Below, piece after piece: positions 8,788-19,084 of a stretch of DNA of 64,000 bases (position 1 is its first letter; every line of letters starts with the position of its first letter). Origin of the DNA: Bacteroidia bacterium (GTDB lineage Bacteria > Bacteroidota > Bacteroidia > Bacteroidales > VadinHA17); the NCBI GenBank assembly GCA_026391215.1, contig JAPLDX010000060.1, positions 50,622 to 114,621 of the forward strand. The letters are read 5' to 3'. The translations under genes were made by a program, and so were the position numbers. The notes below the pieces were generated by a model. That model was not told where the DNA came from, ran no database searches, and saw nothing but the letters and a program-made list of their open reading frames with translations.

Positions 8788-11700
8788 TTACCTTATATGC
8801 TTCCTGATTCTCTCGAAAAGATCATGAGGCTTGAAAGGTTTCAGAACGTAGTCGTTGATCTTCAGCTCGTCAATCTTATCGTGATTTTCAGACATTATTG
8901 CTGCAGTTAGAGCTACGATTGGAATATTGTTAATCCTTGGATCATTTGATTTTCTTATGATCCGGGTGGCTTCAATCCCATCCATTACCGGCATGTGAAG
9001 ATCCATCAGGATAAGGTCAAAATCTTCTTTGGCCAGTGCATCAAGTGCCAGTTGCCCGTTTTCGGCAAGCGTGGTTGTTACTCCCCATCCCGTGAGGAAC
9101 TTATTGACCACAAAGAAGTTGATCTTATTATCCTCTGCAACAAGTATGTGTTTGCCTTCAAGACCGATAAATAATTCTTTTACATCCCTGGCTTTTGCTG
9201 CTTCACCTTTACCTGAAATTCCAAAGGCAAGAGTAAATGTAAAAGTTGATCCGTTATCAGGATCGCTTTCCAACCTGATCGTACCACCCTGAAGGTCAAT
9301 GAGTTTTTTGCATATAGCCAGACCAAGTCCCGTTCCTCCATAGTGCCTGGTAGTATCCGGAGAAGCCTGGGTGAAGCTCTCAAATATAGAGTCATGCTTT
9401 TCCTTGGGTATGCCTATGCCTGTATCTGCAACAGAAAATTCCAGTTTAGCCTGGGCGGCATTTCTTTCCAGCTCCCTGATAGTGACAGTTATGCCTCCCT
9501 GGTTTGTGAATTTCAGGGCATTTGAAAGGAGGTTTGAAAGTATCTGGTTAAGCCTGATCTGATCACCGATAACCTCTTCCGGAAGCGAACCTTCCCTTTT
9601 TATTACGAAATCAATGTGTTTAGCCTTCGACCTGAATGAATAAGATCTCATTATTTCTTCAAGAAAGTCGTTCAGGTTGAACAAAGTCTGTTCAAAGACT
9701 ATCTTGCCGGATTCCATCTTGTTATAATCAAGCACATCGTTGACCAGGGTAAGAAGATGGTTGCCGGAGAAACGCAATGTTTTAATATAATCCATCTGAT
9801 CCTCTCTCGGCTGGCCCTGAAGAAGAAGATTGGTTATGCCGATGACTTCATTCAGAGGGGTTCTAATCTCATGGCTCATGGTTGACATGAAGATCTGCTT
9901 GGATTGAGCCGCTTCTTCAGCTTTCTGTCTGGCAGTTATAAGGTTGTCAAGCATCATTCTGCGCTGAATGGCTATAGCGATCTGGTTTGCAATAAAATCG
10001 AGGACATACAGGTCATCAGGTGAGAACTTATTTTCATTGAAGTAATCCTGGAGACACATCACGCCAATAATATTGTCTTCTACTTTAAGAGGGACACCCA
10101 TCCAGACCTTGCAGTCTGTGCCGACAAGTTCAATATCTCCTGATGCTTCAAGCTGTTTAAGATCGTTTTCCCTGAGGAGCACTGATTTATCATTTTTTAT
10201 TACCCAGCCTGTAATGGTATTCTTGATCGGTATCTCCTGAAAATCGTCCTTCTCATCCGCAAAAAACGGCAGAGAGAGAGTTTCAGATGCCTTGTCATAC
10301 AGCGCTATAAAGAAATTATTGGTATCCCATATTTTGCTCAGCTCCTTTACAATCGTTGGATAAATTTCCTTGATGTCCATCTGTTTCAGGGCTGCTGTAG
10401 AGATATTGTAAAGTATTTCCTGGAGAAGTATGTTTTTCCTTTCAGTGGTTATGTCCCTGTATATGCCGATTATGGCAACAGGTTCATTATTGACTAAAAT
10501 AGGAGTTCCAACCAGGGAAACATTTATCCTGTTACCGGATTTATCTCTTCTTATTGTTTGTCTTGTAACCTTGTTTTTATTTCCAGTGATGGTTTCTATT
10601 CCGATGGCTTCCTCTTTCAGATCATCCGGAACAACCAGTTCATCAATATTCTGGCTTATTGCCTCTTCCTGTGTATAACCGAAAAGGTTAGTGAACTCCT
10701 TGTTGATAATTGAAATTACGTTATTGACATCAGTGATCGCTATCGCTTCGGGAGTTGAATCAATCAAACGCTCAAGAAAAGCTTTTTCCCTGATGATCTG
10801 TTGCTCATATTTTTTGTGTCTGGAGAGATCCATGATAGTACCCCTGTAACCCATTTTCTTTCCTTCATGGAATATTCCGAATGAATGAGTCACTAAAGGA
10901 AGAAATGATCCATCCTTTCTTCTGACAAGATATTCATGGCTGGAAACCTCATTAGGTGAACTTATTCCAATGAGATTTGCAACCATTTTCTTGTAGTCTT
11001 CAGGAAAGAGTTCTGAGATAGGAGGTTTCTTTTTCAGCTCCTCTCTGGTAATTCCAAACAAATCCAATCCCAGTTTATTGCCATAAGTCACCCTCCCGTT
11101 CAGGTCAATCTCATAAACTACCACGGGAAGCATCTCAGCAAAGGTCTGGAACAAAGCTGCCTGTTTGTCTATATCGACCCTTCTCTTCTGCTGATGGCCA
11201 GGTTCCCAGGTAATAACAATATTCCCGGAGGTGAGAAGAAATCCCATATAATATCCTTCTGTGTCATCTCCTGCCTGTGATGCCGCCAGCTTAAAAGATT
11301 CTCCTGTTACATGGATATAATGCAATAGCTCAACAAGTTTCTCATTCCCGGCCAGGGATGTATCATCGACGCATTTTCCGCAGATCTCGTTCCTGTCTAT
11401 GAATTCAACTTCCTCAACTTTCCTGTTAACATCGATAATGTAGAATCTCTCATTGTCACCTATGCTGAATAGAGCGAGATAGCTGCTGACAGTATTGAAA
11501 ATCTCCTCCAAAACAGGTCCCTGGCTCTCCCTGATCATGATGTTCTTTCTCGTGCTTATCGGGGAGTATACAGTCATGAGAAACACCTCATTCTCAAGCT
11601 GAATACGACTTGCAGAAAACAGGAAAGGCTTTTCCTCTCCGCTTTTTGTCCTGAGTATAATGACAAAATCCTTTATTTTTTGAAGCCTGGATAAGAGCTT

Positions 11701-11997
11701 GATGTATTTATTGCTTTCTTCAATATCAGCAAATAGCCCGATATCATCAGATGTACGACCTATAACCTCCTCCTTGGTATAGCCAAGAACCACCAGAAAA
11801 CTGGAATTGATATCAAGGAACTTGCCGGTTTCCAGTATTGTCAGAGCCATCGGATTAGGAGCGGAATGAAAAGCTTTAAATATCAAGTCATCGTGCGAAG
11901 TTTTCTTTCCTTCCATTTCCAAACGAAGCTTGTCAATCTCCTTCTCAAGCTTCCTGTTTACCTTCTCAAGATCCTTGTATTTCTCTTTATAATCCAT
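8788..11997 (-). CDS. Hybrid sensor histidine kinase (PAS-PAS-PAS-GAF-HisKA-HATPase-REC)
   Basis: H-box MSTMSHEIRTPLNEVIG; ATPase motifs GIGIPKEKHDSIFESFTQ and GGTGLGLAICKKLI; receiver DLILMDLHMPVMDG; likely start MDYKEKYKDLE at 11997. Confidence 0.93.
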   Translation of the reverse strand: MDYKEKYKDLEKVNRKLEKEIDKLRLEMEGKKTSHDDLIFKAFHSAPNPMALTILETGKFLDINSSFLVVLGYTKEEVIGRTSDDIGLFADIEESNKYIKLLSRLQKIKDFVIILRTKSGEEKPFLFSASRIQLENEVFLMTVYSPISTRKNIMIRESQGPVLEEIFNTVSSYLALFSIGDNERFYIIDVNRKVEEVEFIDRNEICGKCVDDTSLAGNEKLVELLHYIHVTGESFKLAASQAGDDTEGYYMGFLLTSGNIVITWEPGHQQKRRVDIDKQAALFQTFAEMLPVVVYEIDLNGRVTYGNKLGLDLFGITREELKKKPPISELFPEDYKKMVANLIGISSPNEVSSHEYLVRRKDGSFLPLVTHSFGIFHEGKKMGYRGTIMDLSRHKKYEQQIIREKAFLERLIDSTPEAIAITDVNNVISIINKEFTNLFGYTQEEAISQNIDELVVPDDLKEEAIGIETITGNKNKVTRQTIRRDKSGNRINVSLVGTPILVNNEPVAIIGIYRDITTERKNILLQEILYNISTAALKQMDIKEIYPTIVKELSKIWDTNNFFIALYDKASETLSLPFFADEKDDFQEIPIKNTITGWVIKNDKSVLLRENDLKQLEASGDIELVGTDCKVWMGVPLKVEDNIIGVMCLQDYFNENKFSPDDLYVLDFIANQIAIAIQRRMMLDNLITARQKAEEAAQSKQIFMSTMSHEIRTPLNEVIGITNLLLQGQPREDQMDYIKTLRFSGNHLLTLVNDVLDYNKMESGKIVFEQTLFNLNDFLEEIMRSYSFRSKAKHIDFVIKREGSLPEEVIGDQIRLNQILSNLLSNALKFTNQGGITVTIRELERNAAQAKLEFSVADTGIGIPKEKHDSIFESFTQASPDTTRHYGGTGLGLAICKKLIDLQGGTIRLESDPDNGSTFTFTLAFGISGKGEAAKARDVKELFIGLEGKHILVAEDNKINFFVVNKFLTGWGVTTTLAENGQLALDALAKEDFDLILMDLHMPVMDGIEATRIIRKSNDPRINNIPIVALTAAIMSENHDKIDELKINDYVLKPFKPHDLFERIRKHIR

Positions 11998-12081
11998 TTG
12001 AGATCTGTATGTACTATCCCGGGTTAAAAATAACAAAAAATGACCAGTCTAACTTATTTATTGAAGCATTCCATAATGATT

Positions 12082-12729
12082 TTATTTCTTTTTATTCATA
12101 TCAGTATAATATTTACAAAAACCTGTTATTCCACACTGGCTGCACAATGGATTCCTGGCTTTGCAGACATACCTTCCATGCAGTAAAAGCCAGTGATGAG
12201 CCTTGTGTATAAGCTCAACAGGTATATTCTTTGTCAGCTGATCCTCTGCTTGCTCCGGTGTTTTAGCATTCCTGGTAAGACCAATTCTCCCTGAGACCCT
12301 GAAAACATGTGTATCTACTGCCATTACAGGCTTCTTAAATACAACCGATGAAACAACATTGGCAGTTTTTCTTCCGACACCCGGAAGTCTCTGCAGCATA
12401 GCCGGATCGGAAGGCATCTGGCCTTTAAATTCTCCGATAAGCATTTTCGACATTCCTGAAAGATACCTGGCCTTGCTGTTCGGATAAGAACATGACCTGA
12501 TATATGAGAAAATCTCTGATTGCTCTGCTTTTGCCATGGATTTTGCATCAGGGAATTTTTTCATCAGGGCAGGTGTTATCATATTGACTCTCTTATCAGT
12601 GCATTGTGCCGAAAGAATGACAGCAACAATAAGTTCAAACGGATCCTGGTATTCAAGCTCAGTCTCAGCTTCCGGCATGCTGATACTGAAATATTCAATT
12701 GTTTTTCTGTATCTATCCTTTAAAGTCAT
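12082..12729 (-). CDS. nth: Endonuclease III
   Basis: 215 aa; LQRLPGVGRKTANVV (HhH), VDTHVFRVSGRIGL and C-terminal Fe-S CKARNPLCSQCGITGFC. Confidence 0.95.
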   Translation of the reverse strand: MTLKDRYRKTIEYFSISMPEAETELEYQDPFELIVAVILSAQCTDKRVNMITPALMKKFPDAKSMAKAEQSEIFSYIRSCSYPNSKARYLSGMSKMLIGEFKGQMPSDPAMLQRLPGVGRKTANVVSSVVFKKPVMAVDTHVFRVSGRIGLTRNAKTPEQAEDQLTKNIPVELIHKAHHWLLLHGRYVCKARNPLCSQCGITGFCKYYTDMNKKK

Positions 12730-12769
12730 TGTAAAAGGCTTATAATGGGGCTGGAAAGTTAAGGATTTT

Positions 12770-12777
12770 TATCTTTG
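12770..12777 (+). promoter_or_regulatory. Bacteroidota-type -7 element (TATCTTTG) upstream of aroB
   Basis: Matches TAnnTTTG; about 75 nt upstream of a TTG candidate start. Confidence 0.45.
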
Positions 12778-12851
12778 TATAATGATCGGTGTACGGTGTC
12801 CTTAAATTTCACAGGGATTTTATAGCTTTAACCGGCTTTATACTTTATAGT

Positions 12852-13889
12852 TTGGAACAAATAGTCATAAATACTCCTGGTGCCGTTTCAAATATTTTTG
12901 TCGGCGCAGCCTGGGAAACCACCTGGCAACATCTTCCGGAAGATGGTGTCGTAATAGTTACTGATAATAATGTTTATGATCTTTATAGAGGAAAGTTCCC
13001 CGGATTCCCGGTCCTGAAAATCATCCCGGGGGAGGAGAGCAAGAGCCTGAAAGTTGTTGAGAAGCTTTCCGACAAGCTTTTGAAAACAGGTGTCGGACGT
13101 TCAGGATTTATCCTGGCAATAGGAGGGGGCGTGGTTTGCGATATAGCAGGATTTCTTGCCTCTGTTTTTATGAGAGGAATACGCTGTGGCTATATTTCAA
13201 CAAGCCTCCTTTCTCAGGTAGATGCAAGCACAGGAGGGAAAAACGGAGTCAACCTGGGAAAAATAAAAAATGTGATAGGGAATTTCAGACAGCCCGAGTT
13301 CGTTATATGCGACACTTCAATGCTGAAAACCCTTCCTGAAAAGGAGTATCTGTCAGGACTGGCCGAACTGATAAAGACCGGTCTGATAGGTGATCCATCA
13401 ATTATTGCTTCGCTTGAAAATAAATATCAGGAAGTTATTTCGAGGAATAATGAATTTCTTTCAGACCTTGTTGCAAGGGCAGTGAGGTTTAAAGCATCAA
13501 TAGTATCTCAGGATGAAAAGGAGAGTGGTGCAAGAAGGATATTGAATTTTGGCCATACCTTCGGACATGCCATAGAGCTTGTTGAATCAGCGAAACATGG
13601 ATTTGCTGTTGCATCAGGTATGAAACTGGCAACACTTTTCTCACAGGAAAAAGGATATATCAGCGGTGCCGAGAGCAGCCGGATTATCAGCCTTCTGGAA
13701 AAATATAATCTTCTCGGGGAGTATCATCTTACAGTCGATAAAATGAGGGACCTTGTGATCCATGACAAGAAAAGGTCAGGTACAGATATCCATTTTGTAT
13801 TCCTTGAAAGTATTGGTAACGGGATTGTGAGAAAAATTCCTGTTGACGAGGTTATTGAATTTTACAGGCACAATAACACAGACAAATAA
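12852..13889 (+). CDS. aroB: 3-dehydroquinate synthase
   Basis: GGGVVCDIAGFLASVFMRGI, STSLLSQVDASTGGKNGVNLGKIKNVIGNF, NFGHTFGHAIE. ORF track start is GTG 12789; TTG 12852 (MEQIVINTPG) is preferred. Confidence 0.93.
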   Translation: MEQIVINTPGAVSNIFVGAAWETTWQHLPEDGVVIVTDNNVYDLYRGKFPGFPVLKIIPGEESKSLKVVEKLSDKLLKTGVGRSGFILAIGGGVVCDIAGFLASVFMRGIRCGYISTSLLSQVDASTGGKNGVNLGKIKNVIGNFRQPEFVICDTSMLKTLPEKEYLSGLAELIKTGLIGDPSIIASLENKYQEVISRNNEFLSDLVARAVRFKASIVSQDEKESGARRILNFGHTFGHAIELVESAKHGFAVASGMKLATLFSQEKGYISGAESSRIISLLEKYNLLGEYHLTVDKMRDLVIHDKKRSGTDIHFVFLESIGNGIVRKIPVDEVIEFYRHNNTDK

Positions 13890-13896
13890 AACAATT

Positions 13897-14892
13897 ATGA
13901 ATTCTTATGGAGTCGTATTCAAAGTATCTGTTTTTGGAGAATCGCATGGAGCTGCAATAGGAGTGACAATCGACGGATGTCCTCCGGGGATAACAATCAA
14001 ACCTGAGGATTTCATTACTGATCTGGGAAGAAGACAAAGCGGAATCAAGGGAACGACCGCACGCAGGGAACCTGACTTGCCGGAGATCCTCAGCGGAGTT
14101 TTCAACGGATTCTCTGCTGGAACGCCCCTGACCGTTATCACAAGAAATAAAGATGCCGACTCAGCTGCCTACACTGCTTTTACGGACGTACCCCGTCCCG
14201 GCCATGCTGATTTCACTTCGAAAATGAAATACTCAGGATTTGCTGATTATAGGGGGAGCGGACATTTTTCAGGCAGGATCACCTGGGGTCTTGTAGTTGC
14301 CGGAGTAATTGCAAAAAAATTGTGCAGTACATCACGGATAGATGCGAAACTCATTTCGGCAGGAGGTTCAGATGATATTGAAAGCGCTGTAAATAAGGCA
14401 ATCGCTGAAAATGATTCTATCGGAGGAGTAATTGAATGTACAGTCAAGAACCCTCCATTGGCAATCGGAGAACCCTTCTTTTACTCCTTCGAATCAGCCG
14501 TCAGCCACCTGATATTTTCAATCCCGGCAGTTAAAGGTATTGAATTTGGCTCCGGGTTTGCATCAGCAACTATGAAAGGATCTGAACACAATGATCCTTT
14601 CATTGATGAAAAAGGAAAGACATCAACCAATAATGCCGGGGGCATAAACGGAGGCATTACTAATGGGAACGAAATCATATTCAGGGTCGTTGTTAAACCA
14701 ACTTCCTCAACAGGAGTTGAACAGAAAACCTTCAATTTTAAAAACAAGGAAATGCAATCCCTTAAAGTTGAGGGACGTCATGATACATGCATTGCGTTAC
14801 GTATTCCTGTGATAGTTGAAGCCGTCGCCGCTATTGCGATAGCCGACCTTATGATGATTGACAGGGGGATTTACGGGAACAGGAAGAAATAG
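13897..14892 (+). CDS. aroC: Chorismate synthase
   Basis: MNSYGVVFKVSVFGESHGAAIGVTIDGCPPGI...DLGRRQSG...RPGHADFTSKMKYSGFADYRGSGHFSGRIT. Confidence 0.96.
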   Translation: MNSYGVVFKVSVFGESHGAAIGVTIDGCPPGITIKPEDFITDLGRRQSGIKGTTARREPDLPEILSGVFNGFSAGTPLTVITRNKDADSAAYTAFTDVPRPGHADFTSKMKYSGFADYRGSGHFSGRITWGLVVAGVIAKKLCSTSRIDAKLISAGGSDDIESAVNKAIAENDSIGGVIECTVKNPPLAIGEPFFYSFESAVSHLIFSIPAVKGIEFGSGFASATMKGSEHNDPFIDEKGKTSTNNAGGINGGITNGNEIIFRVVVKPTSSTGVEQKTFNFKNKEMQSLKVEGRHDTCIALRIPVIVEAVAAIAIADLMMIDRGIYGNRKK

Positions 14893-14907
14893 TCATGCGG
14901 TACTTTT

Positions 14908-14994
14908 CGTTTGATCGTTTGATCGTTTGATCGTTTGATCGTTCGTTCGAACCTTCGAACCTTCGAACCATCGAACCATCGAACCATCAAACCC
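14908..14994. repeat. 8-bp-period tandem repeat with two oppositely oriented halves
   Basis: (CGTTTGAT)x4 followed by CGTTCGTT then (CGAACCTT)x2 (CGAACCAT)x3 CAAACC; lies between convergent aroC and tilS. Confidence 0.85.
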
Positions 14995-16333
14995 TCATAC
15001 CATTAAACCGTTGAGCCTTTATTATCAGCGCTTTTGTGGACTGTTTTGTAATCCTGAACCTGTCATCAATTCTTTCACCGATGATCCAGACAATTTTCCC
15101 GTTTGATTCCAGAATGTATGCTTCTTCCTTTTCAGGAATTGAATATTTAAGGTCTGTAAAATAATCACTGAGCTTCTTCTTCTTCTTTTTCATACCCAGT
15201 GGGTAGAACAAATCCCCCGGCTTCCATATTCGTATTATCAGGGGGAAAGAGATCTTTGCATAATCCAGGCATGCGGTTCCCTGATCCGCAGGAATCTTAA
15301 AATTGCCTGGGATGCTCAAAATGCGTGCTGAACCAATAAATGAGACCTTTCTTAGTTCAGCTATGCTCCTTATTTCAAAGGATTCAGCTTCCTTTTCCGA
15401 CCGGCAGGAAATTATCAGTTCATTCCTGTTCTTAATGATCCTGTGTGTACCCGTGAATATCTGCCCTCCGCTTCTGCCGTCAATGATATTTCTCAGATCT
15501 TTCAGCAGAGTGTTTGTTATCCCATAAGGTTTTGTAAGCTCATAAAGGATACTTGTATTATTGATATATGGTCGCAGCTTGTAGGTATTAATAATAATAC
15601 TGCTATCTTTTTCATCAGAGATGGATTTCCTCAGTTTGTCAATAAAAGTGGCGACAATTTCATTTATACCACTGAGTCTTTCTGCAGTCTCATTCAGTGT
15701 AGTCTCGATGGAAGGGTTGATCTCCTTAAGCACGGGTAGAACAAGGTGCCTGATCTTATTGCGGGTATACTTTGTTTCAGCATTGGATTTATCTTCCCGG
15801 AATTTGATCCTGTAATTCCCGGAGTAAGCTTCAATTGAAGCTCTGGTTGCAAAGAGCAATGGTCTGATGATCCGGTTCCCGGAAGGTTTTATGCCGGTAA
15901 GTCCTGTTATTCCTGTTCCCCTGATCAAATTGATGAGGAGAGTTTCAATATTGTCATTGAGATTATGGGCAATGGCTGTTGAAGTATATCCGTTCTTATT
16001 CATTATTTCTTCAAACCACCTGTATCTCAATTCCCTGGCAGCCATCTGAATTGAGATCCCATTTCCGGCCGCATATCCTTTTGTATCAAATCGTTTTGAG
16101 AAAAACTGAATACCATGATCAGCTGTAAATTTTCTCACAAGCTCTTCATCTTTATCAGCTTCCCTTCCGCGCAAACAGAAATTGCAGTGAGCGATACCTG
16201 TTTCAATGCCTGCCCTGATAAACAAATCTGACATCACCATCGAGTCAATGCCGCCGCTGACAGCCATCAACACCCTGTCGCCTTTTTTGACCATCTGGTT
16301 TTCTTCAATATATTTCAGGAAATTGTTTAGCAT
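14987..16333 (-). CDS. tilS: tRNA(Ile)-lysidine synthase
   Basis: PP-loop VLMAVSGGIDSMVMSDLF; IAHNLNDNIETLLINLIRGTGITGLTGI; C-terminal TilS domain. Confidence 0.95.
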   Translation of the reverse strand: MLNNFLKYIEENQMVKKGDRVLMAVSGGIDSMVMSDLFIRAGIETGIAHCNFCLRGREADKDEELVRKFTADHGIQFFSKRFDTKGYAAGNGISIQMAARELRYRWFEEIMNKNGYTSTAIAHNLNDNIETLLINLIRGTGITGLTGIKPSGNRIIRPLLFATRASIEAYSGNYRIKFREDKSNAETKYTRNKIRHLVLPVLKEINPSIETTLNETAERLSGINEIVATFIDKLRKSISDEKDSSIIINTYKLRPYINNTSILYELTKPYGITNTLLKDLRNIIDGRSGGQIFTGTHRIIKNRNELIISCRSEKEAESFEIRSIAELRKVSFIGSARILSIPGNFKIPADQGTACLDYAKISFPLIIRIWKPGDLFYPLGMKKKKKKLSDYFTDLKYSIPEKEEAYILESNGKIVWIIGERIDDRFRITKQSTKALIIKAQRFNGMRV

Positions 16334-16351
16334 AATGATACTTCAGTGTAT

Positions 16352-18292
16352 TTATTCGTAAGGCAATAATGAAGGAGGTCCGGGATCGAAATTATCCGGT
16401 TTGAGGAGTTGCTCTCCGGAAACCAGTATATGGTTTACACTGGAATACTCTGGCAGGTTTGGGAAATAACCAAGCCTGATCTGCAGGGTATTGAAAACAA
16501 GATTATCATTACGGATCCTTATACCCAGCCCGATGCTGGATAATACTTCTCCCTGCTGCACGAATTCATTGGTTCCGAATAAGAATCCAAGGTCTGCAAA
16601 TCCAAAGAACGCAAACCTGAAGCCATACAGGTTAACCGGGCTGAAAAGTACCGATTCCAGGTTAACTGCCAGCCTTTGCCTGCCTCCAACCGAGTCGTTT
16701 CTAAATCCAGTAAATCCATCTTCACGATTAAATGCCAGGTATTCATCATGATATCTGTCAAATCCCCTGGTATAATCCGCTTTGATAAAGTTCCTGATCC
16801 TGTATCTCCCGAGGTATAAAAGATTTGATATGAAGTTAGTTCTCAGCAATAAAAGTCCCTGCTCGGTAAGTCCGTCATTTAAAAAAGCAGATATGCCTGC
16901 AGAAGTATAAAAATAACCTATGCTTTTAATGGATTGTCCCAGTGAGAGTTCAGCTCCTGTATATATCCTTTCCTTGAATTCATTAAACTCTTTTCCGACA
17001 GTTATATTTATTAATCCGCCATAGGGAACATCCTCGGTTCGGCCATATCCGTATATCAGATTGGTTTTATAATATTTCTGAAAAGTAAATGCTGCTGAAC
17101 CCAGGAGCATACTGTATTTCTGGAGCTTATGGTATGAGTCAGGCAGTATGAAGGGGTGGTTAAATACATCGTTGTTTGTAAGACGGGCACCGAGAATCAG
17201 TCTTGAAACGGACTCTTTATTTAACAGGAAGGAGCGTAGAAACCAATAATCCTGGAGATTATATTTTAAAGGGGCAGGTACAGCGAGTGAATCAAGATCC
17301 TCAGTTGTGTACATTTTACTTACCGAAATGCCAAAAGCATACTTAGTTGAGGAGCTTACGAGTTTGCGTTCCAGGTTAAAACCATAATTTTTTTCACCGA
17401 GACCATCGAAATAAAACAGGTCAAGGTTGGTAAATGACCGGGCAATATTATCAACTTTATATTCCACACCAAAGCCTGGTGAATCATGCAGATCAGAATC
17501 ATAAGGCACACTGACCCTGAATTCATGGCCCATGCCGAAAATATTTTTGTCGAAGAGAGATGCAGATCCTTTTTTAAGACTGCTGTATTTGTATGAGCCC
17601 CCGAGAGAGTAAATATCTTCTGTCAAGACTATTATATCAACCTCTTCATCAGAGACAGGCACTACAATGATCCTTGAATCATCTATATAAGGCAATTGTC
17701 TCAGGATCCTTTCATTGTCGCTGAGAATCAGGGGAGAAAGAGTGTCACCTTCAGAGAACAGAAGGTTTTTACGGATTATATGCTCATTTGTATTAATATG
17801 AGTTGAGTTTAAAAACTTCTCAATCTTATTAGGATTTGAAGAAACAGGATTGCTGATGCTGGATCCGAAAACGTCAAGCCTGCTGACTTCAATTTTCCTG
17901 ATTTTCCTGTCTTTGTACATTACATAACTGGCATCGCTTGATCCGGTTATCTCTTTTTTTGTGGCTGGTTCGCGTGATACAATGAGCAAGTCGTACAATT
18001 TTTTTGTTATCAGCTTCCTGGACGCTTTGACTTTCAGGGAGTCGTAAAACAGAGGTGTTCTGTCATTTTTTAATATGCCGGTAGGTAACGGAGAATCAGG
18101 GATATTAAAAAGGGTATCAGAAAGGAAGAATAATCTGATCTCCCTGATGTTCACCACTTCATCGGGATTTGCATGCAGGAGAGTATCCTGATCTGATGGA
18201 ATTTGTGCGAGAAGATGGCTGTTAAAACACAGAAATGCCAGTAAAAAAAGAGGCCCGACGGATCTTCTGTATTTTTCACTTGACCGTAACAT
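16352..18292 (-). CDS. BamA/TamA-like outer membrane beta-barrel protein
   Basis: 646 aa; signal peptide; POTRA-like LLFSEGDTLSPLILSDNERILRQLPYIDDSRIIVVPVSDEEVDIIV followed by repeated amphipathic strands. Confidence 0.65.
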   Translation of the reverse strand: MLRSSEKYRRSVGPLFLLAFLCFNSHLLAQIPSDQDTLLHANPDEVVNIREIRLFFLSDTLFNIPDSPLPTGILKNDRTPLFYDSLKVKASRKLITKKLYDLLIVSREPATKKEITGSSDASYVMYKDRKIRKIEVSRLDVFGSSISNPVSSNPNKIEKFLNSTHINTNEHIIRKNLLFSEGDTLSPLILSDNERILRQLPYIDDSRIIVVPVSDEEVDIIVLTEDIYSLGGSYKYSSLKKGSASLFDKNIFGMGHEFRVSVPYDSDLHDSPGFGVEYKVDNIARSFTNLDLFYFDGLGEKNYGFNLERKLVSSSTKYAFGISVSKMYTTEDLDSLAVPAPLKYNLQDYWFLRSFLLNKESVSRLILGARLTNNDVFNHPFILPDSYHKLQKYSMLLGSAAFTFQKYYKTNLIYGYGRTEDVPYGGLINITVGKEFNEFKERIYTGAELSLGQSIKSIGYFYTSAGISAFLNDGLTEQGLLLLRTNFISNLLYLGRYRIRNFIKADYTRGFDRYHDEYLAFNREDGFTGFRNDSVGGRQRLAVNLESVLFSPVNLYGFRFAFFGFADLGFLFGTNEFVQQGEVLSSIGLGIRIRNDNLVFNTLQIRLGYFPNLPEYSSVNHILVSGEQLLKPDNFDPGPPSLLPYE

Positions 18293-19002
18293 CAGGTTTC
18301 ACGGGAGTTTTTTTCGAGCACATCATCTGAATTGAACTGGAATCCCAGTCGTTTGCCGGTTATTACCCTTGAATGCTGGATCTTTGCTTCAGCCTGACCC
18401 ACTGTGGCAATTTTCACAGTATCATACGGAGGTACCAGAAGGTCAAATTCAAGAGAATACTGAATGGCTGTCGAGATTATTAATTGCAAAGCTTCCTTGC
18501 TTATTGCCTCATTCCCGTAATTGGTGAAAAGCATTCCCATCTGCCTTTTGCCTTCTACAAGGTACTGGTTTTCATGGTTAATGAAGATTCTTGCTATCAG
18601 GTATCCCAGGTCATCCTGCCTGGAGTACTTGAATGAATCAAAGAGAAAGTTGTATATGTTGATTATTCCTGAATATGCATTGTATTTATTCTTCTGAATA
18701 TATGCAGTCTTCCATGCAGGGTGCTCCCTATCGAACTGGAATATATTTGAATGCATGCTGAAAAACAGAATATCCCCGGCTACCTTCAGTTGTGCATCAA
18801 AATTGCTCCTGTCGGTATATTCCAGTCGTATCCTTGGGTCAATATTTCCGATGTTGGCATTCGTCTCTTTTGCCAGGTTTTTAAGTATATCCTTGACACC
18901 ACAAAATGCTTCAAGTGTATTGTCATAAACCTTCTGCTTAAGAACGGATTTCTCTTTCAGCGTACTGATAATCATCTGTTTCTTCTCGTTGAGATCGGAC
19001 AT
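18292..19002 (-). CDS. Conserved hypothetical protein
   Basis: MSDLNEKKQMIISTLKEKSVLKQKVYDNTLEAFCGVKDILKN...; ATG at 19002; abuts the downstream barrel protein gene. Confidence 0.75.
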   Translation of the reverse strand: MSDLNEKKQMIISTLKEKSVLKQKVYDNTLEAFCGVKDILKNLAKETNANIGNIDPRIRLEYTDRSNFDAQLKVAGDILFFSMHSNIFQFDREHPAWKTAYIQKNKYNAYSGIINIYNFLFDSFKYSRQDDLGYLIARIFINHENQYLVEGKRQMGMLFTNYGNEAISKEALQLIISTAIQYSLEFDLLVPPYDTVKIATVGQAEAKIQHSRVITGKRLGFQFNSDDVLEKNSRET

Positions 19003-19084
19003 GGGGTATCTGTTTAAAGCGTCTAATTTACAAAAATTACCCAAGAAAATAAATCCCTGGAGTTCCAGTTAACATTCTCTGCCT

